A stretch of DNA of 13,374 bases, from contig URKW01000057.1 of the NCBI GenBank assembly GCA_900548615.1, positions 1 to 13,374 on the forward strand, in the 5' to 3' direction. The translations under genes and the position numbers were made by a program. Below are positions 1-6,946 of the stretch, piece by piece (within the stretch, counting starts at the first letter, position 1; each line of letters opens with the position of its first letter). This DNA comes from an uncultured Eubacteriales bacterium (lineage in GTDB: Bacteria; Bacillota; Clostridia; Oscillospirales; Oscillospiraceae). The notes beneath the pieces are model-generated. The model was given only the letters and a program-made list of their open reading frames with translations. It did not search any database and was not told the origin of the DNA.

Positions 1-6
1 GACTAA

Positions 7-39
7 AACGCCAGCTCTCGCATAACGAGAACTGGCGTT
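7..39. repeat. Imperfect hairpin at left edge
   Basis: The arms at 7-20 and 26-39 pair over 14 positions with a single C/A mismatch and a 5-nt loop (CATAA). Only a short T-run (TTCTTT) follows, so as a terminator it is weak. It probably belongs to the 3' end of a gene lying left of the window. Read directly; the function is inferred. Confidence 0.6.
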
Positions 40-53
40 CTTTGACAGGCTGA

Positions 54-89
54 GAATTCCCTCTCCTTTTGGGAGAGGGAATTCTTTTT
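54..89 (+). terminator. Rho-independent terminator
   Basis: A perfect 13-bp stem (54-66 with 72-84), 5-nt loop, followed directly by five T (85-89). The stem begins and ends in GAATTC. It most likely ends a transcript that enters from the left of the window. Confidence 0.85.
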
Positions 90-105
90 GCTTGCTGCCA
101 TATAG

Positions 106-198
106 GGGACTTGAAACGAGTCCCAGCTTCGCATGCCTCGCGGCATCGAAGCTGAGCAGCAGTCCGGTGGACTGCTGCGTTAACGAGAATCACGTCCC
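106..198 (+). other. Three abutting hairpins, possible structured RNA
   Basis: Three stem-loops lie nearly end to end. The first is 106-111 with 119-124. The second is 125-131 with 147-153, containing 133-137 with 142-146. The third is 156-165 with 169-178, a perfect 10-bp stem with a 3-nt loop. GGGAC at 106-110 can alternatively pair with GTCCC at 194-198 and close a multibranch structure around the other two. No coding sequence and no convincing promoter were found here. It could be a small RNA ended by the terminator at 201-244, or the 3' untranslated end of an upstream gene. Confidence 0.4.
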
Positions 199-200
199 TG

Positions 201-244
201 TGGATGGCCAGACCTCGATGGGCTGGCCATCCACCCCCTTTTTT
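201..244 (+). terminator. Rho-independent terminator
   Basis: A perfect 11-bp stem (201-211 with 223-233) with an 11-nt loop, then five C and six T (239-244). It is the second good rightward terminator within 160 bp and would close any transcript covering the hairpins at 106-198. Confidence 0.75.
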
Positions 245-280
245 GCTTTTGAAGCCAAAACACAGATTTTTACACACAAA

Positions 281-320
281 CCCCGGCGCAGAGATGGGGT
301 TTTCCATCTCTGCGCCGGGG
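281..320 (-). terminator. Terminator hairpin of the LysR gene
   Basis: A perfect 17-bp GC-rich stem (281-297 with 304-320) with a 6-nt loop sits 11 bp beyond the stop codon of the leftward LysR gene. In the leftward direction the stem is followed by TTTGTGTGT, a poor but usable U-tract. It also blocks readthrough from the left. Confidence 0.75.
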
Positions 321-330
321 GTGTTCTACA

Positions 331-1197
331 TTATGCGTTCTGCGGCAGGCCGCCGTTATACTGCCGCTTCAGGAAGGAGAGAAACACGCGGGCGGCGGTA
401 TTGGCGGCGGGCAGGGTCTTGACTGCCACGCCAAGCCGCCGGGACACAGGTTTATCCAGTGGGATGACCCGCACCCGGCCCTCGTATCCCGCCAGCGAGA
501 AGGCGGACAGCACCGACACGCCCAGGCCGCCTGCCACCATGGACAAAATCGCGCCGTCGTCCGATGCCGTCACCGTCAGGCGGGGCGTGTCCGGCGGCAG
601 CAGCGGCTCAATATACTGCTCCGGGCTGGAGAGAAAGGTCTCCTGCAGCAGCCGCTCCAGCGAGATGGTCTCGTCCTGCCATGGAAAATCCGGAGGCACC
701 ACCGCTACCAGCGGCGCGTCGGTCAGCGGCGTCCAGTGGAACCGGTGACCGCAGGCCTCGTCCACGATGGCCAGCTGGATTTTATCCTGCTCCAGAGCGT
801 CGGCCAGCTCGTTTCCCTGCACCAGCACGTCCACCTTGATCTCCGGGTGCAGCTTGCGGAATTTGCTCAGCAGGTCGGGCAGACGGGCACGGGCGATGCT
901 GGCAAAGCAGCCGATGGTCAGCGCCCGGCCATACAGCTCGCCCTGCACCTCCGCCTCGCTGCGCAGGGCGTCGCAGGCGCTGATGACCTGATTGATATAG
1001 GGCAGCAGATGCTCGCCCTCTTCCGACAGGCGGACGCCGTGGCTGCTGCGCACTAGCAGCGTGCAGCCCAGCTCCGCTTCCAGCTTGTTGACCAGATGGG
1101 TCATGGCGGATTGTGTATATCCCAACTGCGCGGCCGCCTTGCCGAAGCTGCCGCATTGCACGGCGGTCAGCACAGCCCGCAGCTTGCTATCATCCAT
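331..1197 (-). CDS. LysR family transcriptional regulator
   Basis: A 288-residue protein of the usual LysR length. The N-terminal winged helix-turn-helix covers about residues 3-60: the Ser-Phe-Gly-Lys-Ala-Ala stretch, then Leu-Gly-Tyr-Thr-Gln-Ser-Ala recognition region, then a Leu-Glu-Leu-rich linker. An effector-binding domain of the periplasmic-binding fold covers about 90-288. GAGG lies 5 nt before the ATG. The gene is divergent from brnQ with 284 bp between the starts, the classic arrangement for a LysR protein controlling its neighbour and itself, so control of branched-chain amino acid uptake is a reasonable inference. The effector cannot be read from the sequence. Assignment to the family is firm; the target is not. 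Confidence 0.93.
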   Translation of the reverse strand: MDDSKLRAVLTAVQCGSFGKAAAQLGYTQSAMTHLVNKLEAELGCTLLVRSSHGVRLSEEGEHLLPYINQVISACDALRSEAEVQGELYGRALTIGCFASIARARLPDLLSKFRKLHPEIKVDVLVQGNELADALEQDKIQLAIVDEACGHRFHWTPLTDAPLVAVVPPDFPWQDETISLERLLQETFLSSPEQYIEPLLPPDTPRLTVTASDDGAILSMVAGGLGVSVLSAFSLAGYEGRVRVIPLDKPVSRRLGVAVKTLPAANTAARVFLSFLKRQYNGGLPQNA

Positions 1198-1230
1198 AGG
1201 AACCTCGCTTTCTGCGATTTGTACAAAATT

Positions 1231-1259
1231 ATTTTATCATAATTATAAATATAGCACAA
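1231..1259 (-). promoter_or_regulatory. Promoter of the LysR gene
   Basis: Reading leftward, TTGTGC (1254-1259), a 17-bp spacer and TAAAAT (1231-1236), in an AT-rich stretch, about 34 bp before the LysR start codon. The -35 box is poor and the -10 box good. Confidence 0.55.
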
Positions 1260-1327
1260 CGCGACCCCGGTTTCAAGGACATTTCTGTGAATTATCTGCC
1301 GATATTTGGATATTTCTTGCCAATATT

Positions 1328-1374
1328 TTGCGTGCCATTTGCGTGCCATTAGTTTTATTCATGCCCCGATGAAT
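1328..1374. promoter_or_regulatory. Tandem 11-bp repeat and dyad in the LysR-brnQ spacer
   Basis: TTGCGTGCCAT occurs twice with no gap (1328-1338 and 1339-1349), a spacing of about one helical turn. Just to the right is a perfect 6-bp inverted repeat, ATTCAT-N6-ATGAAT (1357-1374). Both lie in the spacer between the divergent LysR and brnQ genes and are candidate regulator-binding sites. No convincing -35/-10 pair for brnQ was found. Confidence 0.45.
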
Positions 1375-1481
1375 TACGCTCAATTCTCAAGTCATGAAAA
1401 AAATGTTACCCTATATGAGCGGAATACATGGCACTGTGTTGATTTCACAAGAAGAAGGAAAGCGTAACTGAGGAGAAAGGT

Positions 1482-2813
1482 ATGACTATGCAAAAGAAGA
1501 AAACGACAGTACGAGATGTGATCGTGATCGGTTTCGCACTGTTCTCCATGTTTTTCGGCGCGGGCAATGTGGTGTTCCCGCCGTACTTGGGGCTGGAAGC
1601 CGGCCCGGAATGGCTGACCGGCTTCACCACCTATTTCATCGCGGATATCGGCCTGGCGCTGGTGGGCCTGTTTGCCCTGCTGCGGGTGGGCAGCAGCGAG
1701 GCTGTCCTGAACCGTGTGGGCCGCGTTCCCGCCGAGATTTTGATGTGCGCCATCATTCTGTGCATTGGCCCCATGGTGGCTATTCCCCGTACCTCCGCCA
1801 GCACCTATGAGATGGCCATCGCGCCCAACATCTCCGGCGTATCCCCCATTCTGTTCTCCGCTATTTTCTTTGCCCTGATCCTGGCGCTGTGCATCAAGGA
1901 ATCTGCCGTGGTGGACATCGTGGGCAAGATCCTGACGCCGCTGCTGCTGGTGGGCCTGTTTGTCATCATCGTGAAGGGTATCGTCACTCCTTTGGGCGAT
2001 ATCGCCGCACTGCCCCAGATCAATAACGTAGCCGTCACCGGCATCAAGGCCGGCTATCAGACCATGGACGCGTTGGCTGCGCTGCCCTTCGGCATCATCG
2101 TGCTGCAGAGCGCTGCCAGCAAGGGCTATTCCGGCAGCAAGTCCAAGCTGCGCATCGTGGGCGGCTCCGCTCTGCTGGCGGGCGTTCTGCTGCTGGCGGT
2201 GTATATGGGTCTGGCCTATCTGGGCGCTACCGTATCCACCCAGTACACCGGTGCGGAGATCGGCCGTGCCCAGCTGACCATGGCTATTGTGGAAGGCTTG
2301 ATGGGCAAGGTGGGTATGGTGCTGTTCGGCGTGGTAGTGGGCCTTGCCTGCGTGACCACCGCCGTAGCGCTGACCAGCTCTGCCGCCGCTTACTTCGCGG
2401 AGCTGTGCCGTGGCAAGGTGTCCTATAAGGTATTCGTTGTTGTGATTTGCGTGTTCAGCGCCGTGGTGTCCAACCTTGGTCTGGACCGTATCGTGGCCAT
2501 CGCTGCGCCGGTGCTGGATGTGGTGTATCCTCCCACGCTGGTGCTGATCCTGATCGCACTGGTGATTCCGCAGGCGCCTGACCGTGTGAGCCGCGCCGCC
2601 GCTGCCGGTGCGCTGCTGTCCAGCGTACTGTGCACGCTGCATGCCCATGGCGTGGCGCTGTCCTTCGTGGAAGCGCTGCCGCTGTACGATCTGGGCCTGT
2701 CCTGGATCCTGCCCGCCGCCGCGTTCGGCCTGATCGCCGCGCTGCCCGGTTTGTTTACCCATTCCCGCTCCCGTTCCGGCCATACCTTCCATAACCCGAC
2801 CGAGGAGCATTGA
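1482..2813 (+). CDS. brnQ: Branched-chain amino acid carrier BrnQ
   Basis: A 443-residue integral membrane carrier of the LIVCS family, which takes up leucine, isoleucine and valine with Na+ or H+. The family signature is seen near the N-terminus as FALFSMFFGAGNVVFPP at residues 18-34. About twelve hydrophobic segments follow through the whole length, and the length matches the family. AGGAG lies 6 nt before the first ATG, favouring it over the in-frame ATG two codons on. A strong terminator follows the stop, so the gene is monocistronic. The divergent LysR gene is its likely regulator. Family assignment is firm; the exact substrate and coupling ion are inferred from the family. Confidence 0.95.
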   Translation: MTMQKKKTTVRDVIVIGFALFSMFFGAGNVVFPPYLGLEAGPEWLTGFTTYFIADIGLALVGLFALLRVGSSEAVLNRVGRVPAEILMCAIILCIGPMVAIPRTSASTYEMAIAPNISGVSPILFSAIFFALILALCIKESAVVDIVGKILTPLLLVGLFVIIVKGIVTPLGDIAALPQINNVAVTGIKAGYQTMDALAALPFGIIVLQSAASKGYSGSKSKLRIVGGSALLAGVLLLAVYMGLAYLGATVSTQYTGAEIGRAQLTMAIVEGLMGKVGMVLFGVVVGLACVTTAVALTSSAAAYFAELCRGKVSYKVFVVVICVFSAVVSNLGLDRIVAIAAPVLDVVYPPTLVLILIALVIPQAPDRVSRAAAAGALLSSVLCTLHAHGVALSFVEALPLYDLGLSWILPAAAFGLIAALPGLFTHSRSRSGHTFHNPTEEH

Positions 2814-2842
2814 TCTTTGCGGTAACTCCGCCTCTCCTAAAC

Positions 2843-2890
2843 AGCAAGACCGCCCTTTGTTATCATGAAGGGCGGTCTTGCTATATTTTT
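2843..2890 (+). terminator. Rho-independent terminator after brnQ
   Basis: A perfect 15-bp stem (2843-2857 with 2868-2882), 10-nt loop, then ATATTTTT ending at 2890. It lies between convergent brnQ and the leftward membrane protein gene; the leftward U-tract is only TGTTT, so it serves brnQ better. Confidence 0.9.
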
Positions 2891-3722
2891 ATTCAGGCAT
2901 ATCCTCTGCTGCTGTGTCTGGCTTTTCCTCCGTTATGGTGGGGATAAACGCCTTGGCCAGCTTTCCCTTGCCGCGGTGCTTGATATAGAAATAACCGATG
3001 GTGCTGAACACCACCGCGCCGATGAAGTTGACGAACAGATCCTCCATGGTATCGTACAGTCCGATATCCAGATAGCCGCCGAAGCCCAGCTCCTGCCCGT
3101 TGACGGTGACGGAGGTGATACCATCGATGGTGACGGGAATATTTTTATTGGTAGGATCCAGCATGACGGAGGTAATGGAGCTCACCACAGTGTCCTTCTG
3201 CATGTCCATGTGGAAGAGACGATCCATGCCGAACTCGAAGAACTCCCACAGCACGCCCACCGTCATGGAGAAGCAGAAAGCTGCCAGCGCCACGTAAATA
3301 GGGGAGAGCTCGAACTTGATCCTGCTGTTGCGGTTGAGAATGTCGATCAGCGCGAAGCCTGTGGCGGCACAGAGAAAGCCGGTGGTGGTGTGCAGCATGG
3401 AGTCCCAGTAGGGGAACGTGATGAAGTAACACTCCAGCTCGCCCAGTATCTCGGCGGCGAAGATGAACAGCAGAATAATGATCTCCAATGTGGAGGGCAG
3501 CTCGATGCCGAAATTCTGCTGGATGAAGAAGGGCAGCATGAACAGCACCAGTACCAGCAGGCAGATGAAGGCGCTCTCATACTCACTGCGGATGACGGAG
3601 GACACCAGCGTGGCCAGCACAATGAGCCGCAGAACCAGATACATGGTGAACACGGCGGGCTGGCGGCGGACAGCCGCCTTCAGGTCGCGGGGCTGCGGGG
3701 GAAATTTGGGATGTCGTTTCAT
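2889..3722 (-). CDS. Uncharacterised six-helix membrane protein
   Basis: A 277-residue protein with about six hydrophobic helices (roughly 24-43, 50-67, 79-96, 110-128, 141-159, 229-247). The loop between helices 5 and 6 is polar and long (160-228), and the C-terminal tail is charged. Conspicuous polar residues in or near the membrane are Asp107/His111 (DSMLH), WEFFEFGMD at 159-167 and DTMEDL at 224-229. This pattern resembles the DUF2238/YjdF-type membrane proteins, but that link is from memory and not secure. The function is unknown. The ATG at 3722 is chosen because AAAGGA lies 8 nt upstream and a promoter lies just beyond; the reading frame continues further upstream, where it would run into the rnpB region. 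It has its own promoter and appears to stand alone. Confidence 0.8.
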   Translation of the reverse strand: MKRHPKFPPQPRDLKAAVRRQPAVFTMYLVLRLIVLATLVSSVIRSEYESAFICLLVLVLFMLPFFIQQNFGIELPSTLEIIILLFIFAAEILGELECYFITFPYWDSMLHTTTGFLCAATGFALIDILNRNSRIKFELSPIYVALAAFCFSMTVGVLWEFFEFGMDRLFHMDMQKDTVVSSITSVMLDPTNKNIPVTIDGITSVTVNGQELGFGGYLDIGLYDTMEDLFVNFIGAVVFSTIGYFYIKHRGKGKLAKAFIPTITEEKPDTAAEDMPE

Positions 3723-3788
3723 AGAGGGATTCCTTTCTATTGGTATACTGCCCGAAAATGGGGCGGATACAGCTGGATTTGTTTTCCA

Positions 3789-3818
3789 ATTATAGCATAG
3801 GGCAGGGGAGAAAGGCAA
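3789..3818 (-). promoter_or_regulatory. Promoter of the membrane protein gene
   Basis: Reading leftward, TTGCCT (3813-3818), an 18-bp spacer and a perfect TATAAT (3789-3794). This places the transcript start well inside the longest open frame and supports the start codon at 3722. Confidence 0.75.
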
Positions 3819-3865
3819 CACCTGCGGCGGCGGAAGCTGTTTGTCGGCTCGGCAGGGAATTTTCG

Positions 3866-3894
3866 TTGACTTTTGCCGCAAGGTTGGGTAAAAT
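3866..3894 (+). promoter_or_regulatory. rnpB promoter
   Basis: TTGACT (3866-3871), a 17-bp spacer and TAAAAT (3889-3894), placing the start near 3901, exactly where the RNase P RNA fold begins. Confidence 0.85.
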
Positions 3895-3900
3895 GGAGAC

Positions 3901-4240
3901 TGCGAGTGGATCGGACAGTCGCGGCGGCAAGGCGAAAGCCTGTCGATGAGGAAAGTCCGGGCTCCACAGGGCAAGGATAACGGGTAACGCCCGCCGAAGG
4001 CGACTTCAGGAAAAGTGCAACAGAGATATACCGCCTCGTATGAGGTAAGGGTGGAAAGGTGAAGGTAAGAGCTCACCCGACGGCGTGGAAGCGTCCGTCG
4101 CTGTAAACTCTATCCGGAGCAACACCGGTATGGGGACATTGGCTGGCCCGGCCGTCCCCGGGGTGGCTTGAGTGTGCCGGCAACGGTACGCCTAGATAGA
4201 TGACTGTCAAGACAGAACCCGGCTTACAGATCGGCTCGCA
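3901..4240 (+). ncRNA. rnpB: RNase P RNA, bacterial type A
   Basis: The catalytic RNA of ribonuclease P, which cuts the 5' leader from pre-tRNAs. The universal 5' core is present (GAGGAAAGTCCGGGCTCC, near 3948-3965), as are the CGGAGCAACACC segment near 4114-4125 and the 3' core ACAGAACCCGGCTTACA near 4213-4229. The ends TGCGAG (3901-3906) and CTCGCA (4235-4240) pair as helix P1. The length of about 340 nt and the layout are as in the A type common in Clostridia, rather than the Bacillus B type. The boundaries are estimated from P1 and from the promoter. Confidence 0.95.
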
Positions 4241-4246
4241 TGATAC

Positions 4247-4277
4247 GGAAAAGGCGGCGGAACACGCCGCCTTTTCC
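4247..4277 (+). terminator. rnpB terminator
   Basis: A perfect 13-bp stem (4247-4259 with 4265-4277) and a 5-nt loop. The T-run (TTTT at 4272-4275) lies in the descending arm rather than after it, and AAAA stands in the ascending arm, so it could act in both directions. Confidence 0.8.
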
Positions 4278-4371
4278 ATTGCCTGAAAAGAGAAGCGCGG
4301 ATGCACGCGGCAAACGGCATTCCACCATGCAAAAGCCGTGAAAATTCTTTCAAAAATCCCGCAAAAAGAGG

Positions 4372-4400
4372 TTGACCTCGCCGGAAAAGTATGCTATTAT
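4372..4400 (+). promoter_or_regulatory. Promoter of rpmG-secE-nusG block
   Basis: TTGACC (4372-4377), a 17-bp spacer and TATTAT (4395-4400). The start would be near 4407, leaving an untranslated leader of about 130 nt before rpmG. The leader holds a small TCCCC/GGGGA hairpin but no terminator that I can see. Confidence 0.85.
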
Positions 4401-4537
4401 GAACATTACCTGTGAGTGGGTGCTTTCTTTTTGCGCGCTTTTTCGCTTTGGGCGGGCAAAAGAACAGCCGCGACAACAGGGAGGCAAACGGGTGTCCCCA
4501 CAGGGGAATACCTAATCTAATAAGGAGGTGCCGTTAC

Positions 4538-4687
4538 ATGCGCGTGAAAATCACTCTCAGATGCAACGAGTGCAAGCAGAGAAACTACAACACGATGAAG
4601 AACAAGAAGAATACCCCTGACAAGCTTGAGCTGAACAAGTATTGCCCCTTCTGCAGAAAGCACACCGTCCACACCGAGACGAAGTAA
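4538..4687 (+). CDS. rpmG: 50S ribosomal protein L33
   Basis: A 49-residue large-subunit ribosomal protein. It keeps the four-cysteine zinc ribbon: C9/C12 (CNEC) and C36/C39 (CPFC), so it is the zinc-containing (C+) form. The start ATG follows AAGGAGG by 9 nt; the open frame upstream of it is leader, not coding. It is the first gene after the promoter at 4372 and lies 18 bp before secE, the order usual in Firmicutes. Confidence 0.97.
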   Translation: MRVKITLRCNECKQRNYNTMKNKKNTPDKLELNKYCPFCRKHTVHTETK

Positions 4688-4705
4688 CCGGAAGGAGAAA
4701 CTACG

Positions 4706-4915
4706 ATGGCTGAAGAAAAGAAAGTCAAGGATCGCGGCCGCTGGTTCCGCGAAATGAAAAGCGAGCTGAAGAAGGTCGTGTGGCCCTCCGGCAAGGAGAC
4801 GATGAAGAACACCGGTACGGTGCTGCTGTGCTCCCTGGTCGTCGGCGCGTTCATCTGGATCTTCGACGCGGTTGCCGTTCTGGCAGTCAACACATTGATC
4901 GGTTTGTTCGCGTAA
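4706..4915 (+). CDS. secE: Preprotein translocase subunit SecE
   Basis: A 69-residue single-helix SecE, the clamp subunit of the SecYEG translocon in the cytoplasmic membrane. The conserved amphipathic stretch is ELKKVVWPSGKET at residues 20-32, followed by one transmembrane segment at about 38-64. The short one-helix form is typical of Gram-positive bacteria. GGAGA precedes the ATG. It sits between rpmG and nusG, 10 bp before nusG. Confidence 0.96.
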   Translation: MAEEKKVKDRGRWFREMKSELKKVVWPSGKETMKNTGTVLLCSLVVGAFIWIFDAVAVLAVNTLIGLFA

Positions 4916-4925
4916 GGAGCGGGCT

Positions 4926-5450
4926 ATGGCTGACAATGCGAAGTGGTATGTGATCCATACCTATTCCGGCTACGAAAACGCGGTCAAGGCCGCTATCGAG
5001 AAGTCCGTGACCAACCGCCATTGCGAGGACATGGTTCTGCGCATGGAGATCCCCATGGAGACCGTGACGGAAGTGACCGAATCGGGCGTCATGAAGGAAG
5101 TGGAACGCAAGGTGTTCCCCGGTTACGTGCTGATCAAGATGGTGCTGACCGATGAAACGTGGCATATCATCCGCAACATCCGCGGCGTCACCGGCTTTGT
5201 GGGCGAGGCCAACAAGGCCATTCCTCTGACAGACGAGGAAGTACGCCAGATGTCGCTGGAGAAGCACGAGATCGTGGTGAAGTACAACGTGGGCGAGACC
5301 GTGAAGATCACGGACGGCCCGCTGGCCAGCTTTACCGGTATCGTGGAGGAGATCGAGCCCGAGAAGAACAAGGTTCGCGTGGTGGTCTCCATGTTTGGCA
5401 GAGAGACGCCGGTGGAGCTGGAGCTCGACCAGGTGGAAGTCCTGTCCTGA
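4926..5450 (+). CDS. nusG: Transcription termination/antitermination factor NusG
   Basis: A 174-residue NusG. The NGN domain spans about 6-105, opening with KWYVIHTYSGYE at residues 6-17 and carrying FPGYVLI at 64-70; a linker leads to the KOW domain at about 122-172, with GETVKITDGP at 123-132. It binds RNA polymerase and modulates pausing, termination and coupling to the ribosome. AAGGAG lies just before the ATG, overlapping the end of secE. The length and domain order are normal. Confidence 0.97.
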   Translation: MADNAKWYVIHTYSGYENAVKAAIEKSVTNRHCEDMVLRMEIPMETVTEVTESGVMKEVERKVFPGYVLIKMVLTDETWHIIRNIRGVTGFVGEANKAIPLTDEEVRQMSLEKHEIVVKYNVGETVKITDGPLASFTGIVEEIEPEKNKVRVVVSMFGRETPVELELDQVEVLS

Positions 5451-5471
5451 CGCGCGGCAGTCCTCGCGCAA

Positions 5472-5539
5472 GTGGGAGAGACGCAAAGACATACGCGTCT
5501 CGCCAAGAGCGGTTCTTACACCGGGTAAGCCGCTACCAC
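5472..5539 (+). promoter_or_regulatory. Candidate cis-regulatory leader of rplK
   Basis: In the 114-bp nusG-rplK gap, GTGG (5472-5475) can pair with CCAC (5536-5539) and enclose two hairpins: 5478-5484 with 5495-5501 (perfect 7 bp), and 5508-5512 with 5530-5534 topped by 5515-5519 with 5525-5529. This three-way junction ends about 11 nt before the AAAGGAGG of rplK. L1 autoregulation of the rplK-rplA mRNA through a leader mimic of its rRNA site is known in E. coli; that this structure does the same is inference. Confidence 0.45.
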
Positions 5540-5564
5540 ATTTTATTAAAGGAGGTGCCTTAAA

Positions 5565-5990
5565 ATGGCACAGAAAGTCGTTGGTTATGTGAAGCTGCAG
5601 ATCCCTGCAGGCAAAGCAACTCCCGCACCCCCCGTTGGCCCTGCTCTGGGTCAGCACGGCATCAACATTGCCGCTTTTACCAAGGAATTTAACGAGCGCA
5701 CCAAGAACGACATGGGCCTGATCATCCCCGTGGTCATCACCGTCTATGCCGACCGTTCTTTCTCTTTCATCACCAAGACTCCCCCCGCTGCTGTCCTGAT
5801 CAAGAAGGAATGCAACATCGAGTCCGGTTCCGGCGTCCCCAACAAGGAAAAGGTCGCCACCATCTCCAAGGCTTCCATCCAGAAGATCGCCGAAATGAAG
5901 ATGCGCGATCTGAACGCTGCTTCTCTGGAAGCCGCTATGAGCATGATCGCCGGTACTGCCCGTTCCATGGGCGTTGTCGTCGGCGAGTAA
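5565..5990 (+). CDS. rplK: 50S ribosomal protein L11
   Basis: A 141-residue L11, of normal length. The N-terminal domain has the conserved proline-rich segment APPVGPALGQHG at residues 21-32. The C-terminal rRNA-binding domain is at about 72-141. L11 forms the stalk base of the large subunit and part of the GTPase-associated centre. AAAGGAGG lies 8-9 nt upstream. It is followed 13 bp later by rplA, with which it forms a two-gene unit. Confidence 0.98.
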   Translation: MAQKVVGYVKLQIPAGKATPAPPVGPALGQHGINIAAFTKEFNERTKNDMGLIIPVVITVYADRSFSFITKTPPAAVLIKKECNIESGSGVPNKEKVATISKASIQKIAEMKMRDLNAASLEAAMSMIAGTARSMGVVVGE

Positions 5991-6003
5991 GGAGGGTGTA
6001 ACG

Positions 6004-6696
6004 ATGTTTAGAGGTAAGAAATATAAAGAAATCGCCAAGCAGATCGATAAGGCCGCCCTGTATGATCCCAAAGAGGGTCTGGAGCTGATCTGCAAGACCG
6101 CCAGCGCCAAGTTCGACGAGACCGTTGAGCTGCACGTGAAGCTGGGTGTTGACTCCCGTCACGCTGACCAGCAGGTTCGCGGCGCCATCGTGCTGCCCAA
6201 CGGCACCGGTAAGACCGCCCGCGTTCTGGTGTTCGCCAAGGGCGACAAGGCTGACGCTGCCCGCGAGGCCGGCGCCGACTTCGTTGGCGATATGGATATG
6301 GTCGAGAAGATCCAGAAGGAAAACTGGTTCGATTTCGATGTGGTCGTCGCTTCTCCCGACATGATGGGTGTGGTGGGTCGCCTCGGTAAGATCCTGGGCC
6401 CCAAGGGTCTGATGCCCTCCCCCAAGGCCGGTACTGTGACTCCCGACGTGGCCAAGGCCGTCAAGGAAGTCAAGGCCGGTAAGGTCGAGTATCGTCTGGA
6501 CAAGACCAACATCATTCACTGCCCCATCGGCAAGGTTTCTTTCGGTGCGGACAAGCTGTATGAGAACTATTCCGCTCTCATCGGCGCCATCATCAAGGCC
6601 AAGCCCGCCGCTGCCAAGGGCCAGTATATCAAGTCCTGCGTGGCCGCTTCCACCATGGGCCCCGGCGTGAAGATGAACGCCGCCAAGCAGCTGTAA
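6004..6696 (+). CDS. rplA: 50S ribosomal protein L1
   Basis: A 230-residue L1, the mobile stalk protein near the E site, which in several bacteria also represses its own operon. The conserved GRLGKILGPKGLMPSPKAGT segment is near residues 126-145. The ATG at 6004 is chosen because AAGGAGGGTG lies 7 nt before it and the next residues are MFRGKKYKE. The frame is open for ten more codons upstream, but that stretch overlaps rplK and has no ribosome binding site. No good terminator follows, so readthrough into the L10 leader is possible. Confidence 0.97.
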   Translation: MFRGKKYKEIAKQIDKAALYDPKEGLELICKTASAKFDETVELHVKLGVDSRHADQQVRGAIVLPNGTGKTARVLVFAKGDKADAAREAGADFVGDMDMVEKIQKENWFDFDVVVASPDMMGVVGRLGKILGPKGLMPSPKAGTVTPDVAKAVKEVKAGKVEYRLDKTNIIHCPIGKVSFGADKLYENYSALIGAIIKAKPAAAKGQYIKSCVAASTMGPGVKMNAAKQL

Positions 6697-6911
6697 TTTG
6701 GTGGGGATCGGCGGCATAGTCCCCGACACGCACTCCGCTGGCATATTTTCCGCCCTGCGGCGTTAAAGGTTTTTGAAATACACAAAGTATTCCTGCAAAC
6801 CTTTGTCTTGCATGGCAAAAAATCTGCTCACTGGCCTGCACGTCAGGTTCTATCCCTTGATCCCAGACTGCTCCCCAAGAATATTCTGGGAAGAAATTTG
6901 TTATCTTTTGC
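6697..6911 (+). other. Gene-free spacer between rplA and the L10 promoter
   Basis: No coding sequence. It holds an imperfect long hairpin (6765-6772 with 6797-6804, inner 6777-6781 with 6787-6791), and CCCAGA (6862-6867) that can pair with TCTGGG (6885-6890). Neither is followed by a T-run, so neither is a convincing terminator. Confidence 0.5.
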
Positions 6912-6940
6912 TTGACAAGCTGTCAGGCAATGGGTATAAT
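6912..6940 (+). promoter_or_regulatory. Consensus promoter of rplJ-rplL
   Basis: TTGACA (6912-6917), a 17-bp spacer and TATAAT (6935-6940): a perfect match to the housekeeping sigma consensus. The start would be near 6947, at the first base pair of the L10 leader. Confidence 0.95.
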
Positions 6941-6946
6941 TAAAGA

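Noticed and set aside
1..330. CRISPR array or integron attC sites
   Set aside because: The hairpins differ from one another in sequence and spacing, there are no regular repeats and spacers, and no recombination core motifs were found.
92..748. 218-residue rightward open frame over the hairpin region and LysR gene
   Set aside because: It crosses two terminators, overlaps the LysR gene antisense, and its composition is that of palindromic non-coding DNA.
1392..2810. 472-residue open frame opposite brnQ
   Set aside because: It is the antisense of a certain gene, is made almost wholly of His, Gln, Gly and Ala, and has no family features; an artefact of GC-rich codon use.
3723..4076. N-terminal extension of the membrane protein up to 4076
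   Set aside because: It would read antisense into the RNase P RNA and past a good promoter; the start at 3722 has the ribosome binding site.
4887..6110. 407-residue leftward open frame opposite nusG and rplK
   Set aside because: It runs antisense to two certain genes and their gap, is rich in His, Leu and Gly, and has no ribosome binding site or known motif.
6765..6804. Terminator of rplA
   Set aside because: The hairpin is imperfect and is followed by GTCTTGC, not a T-run.
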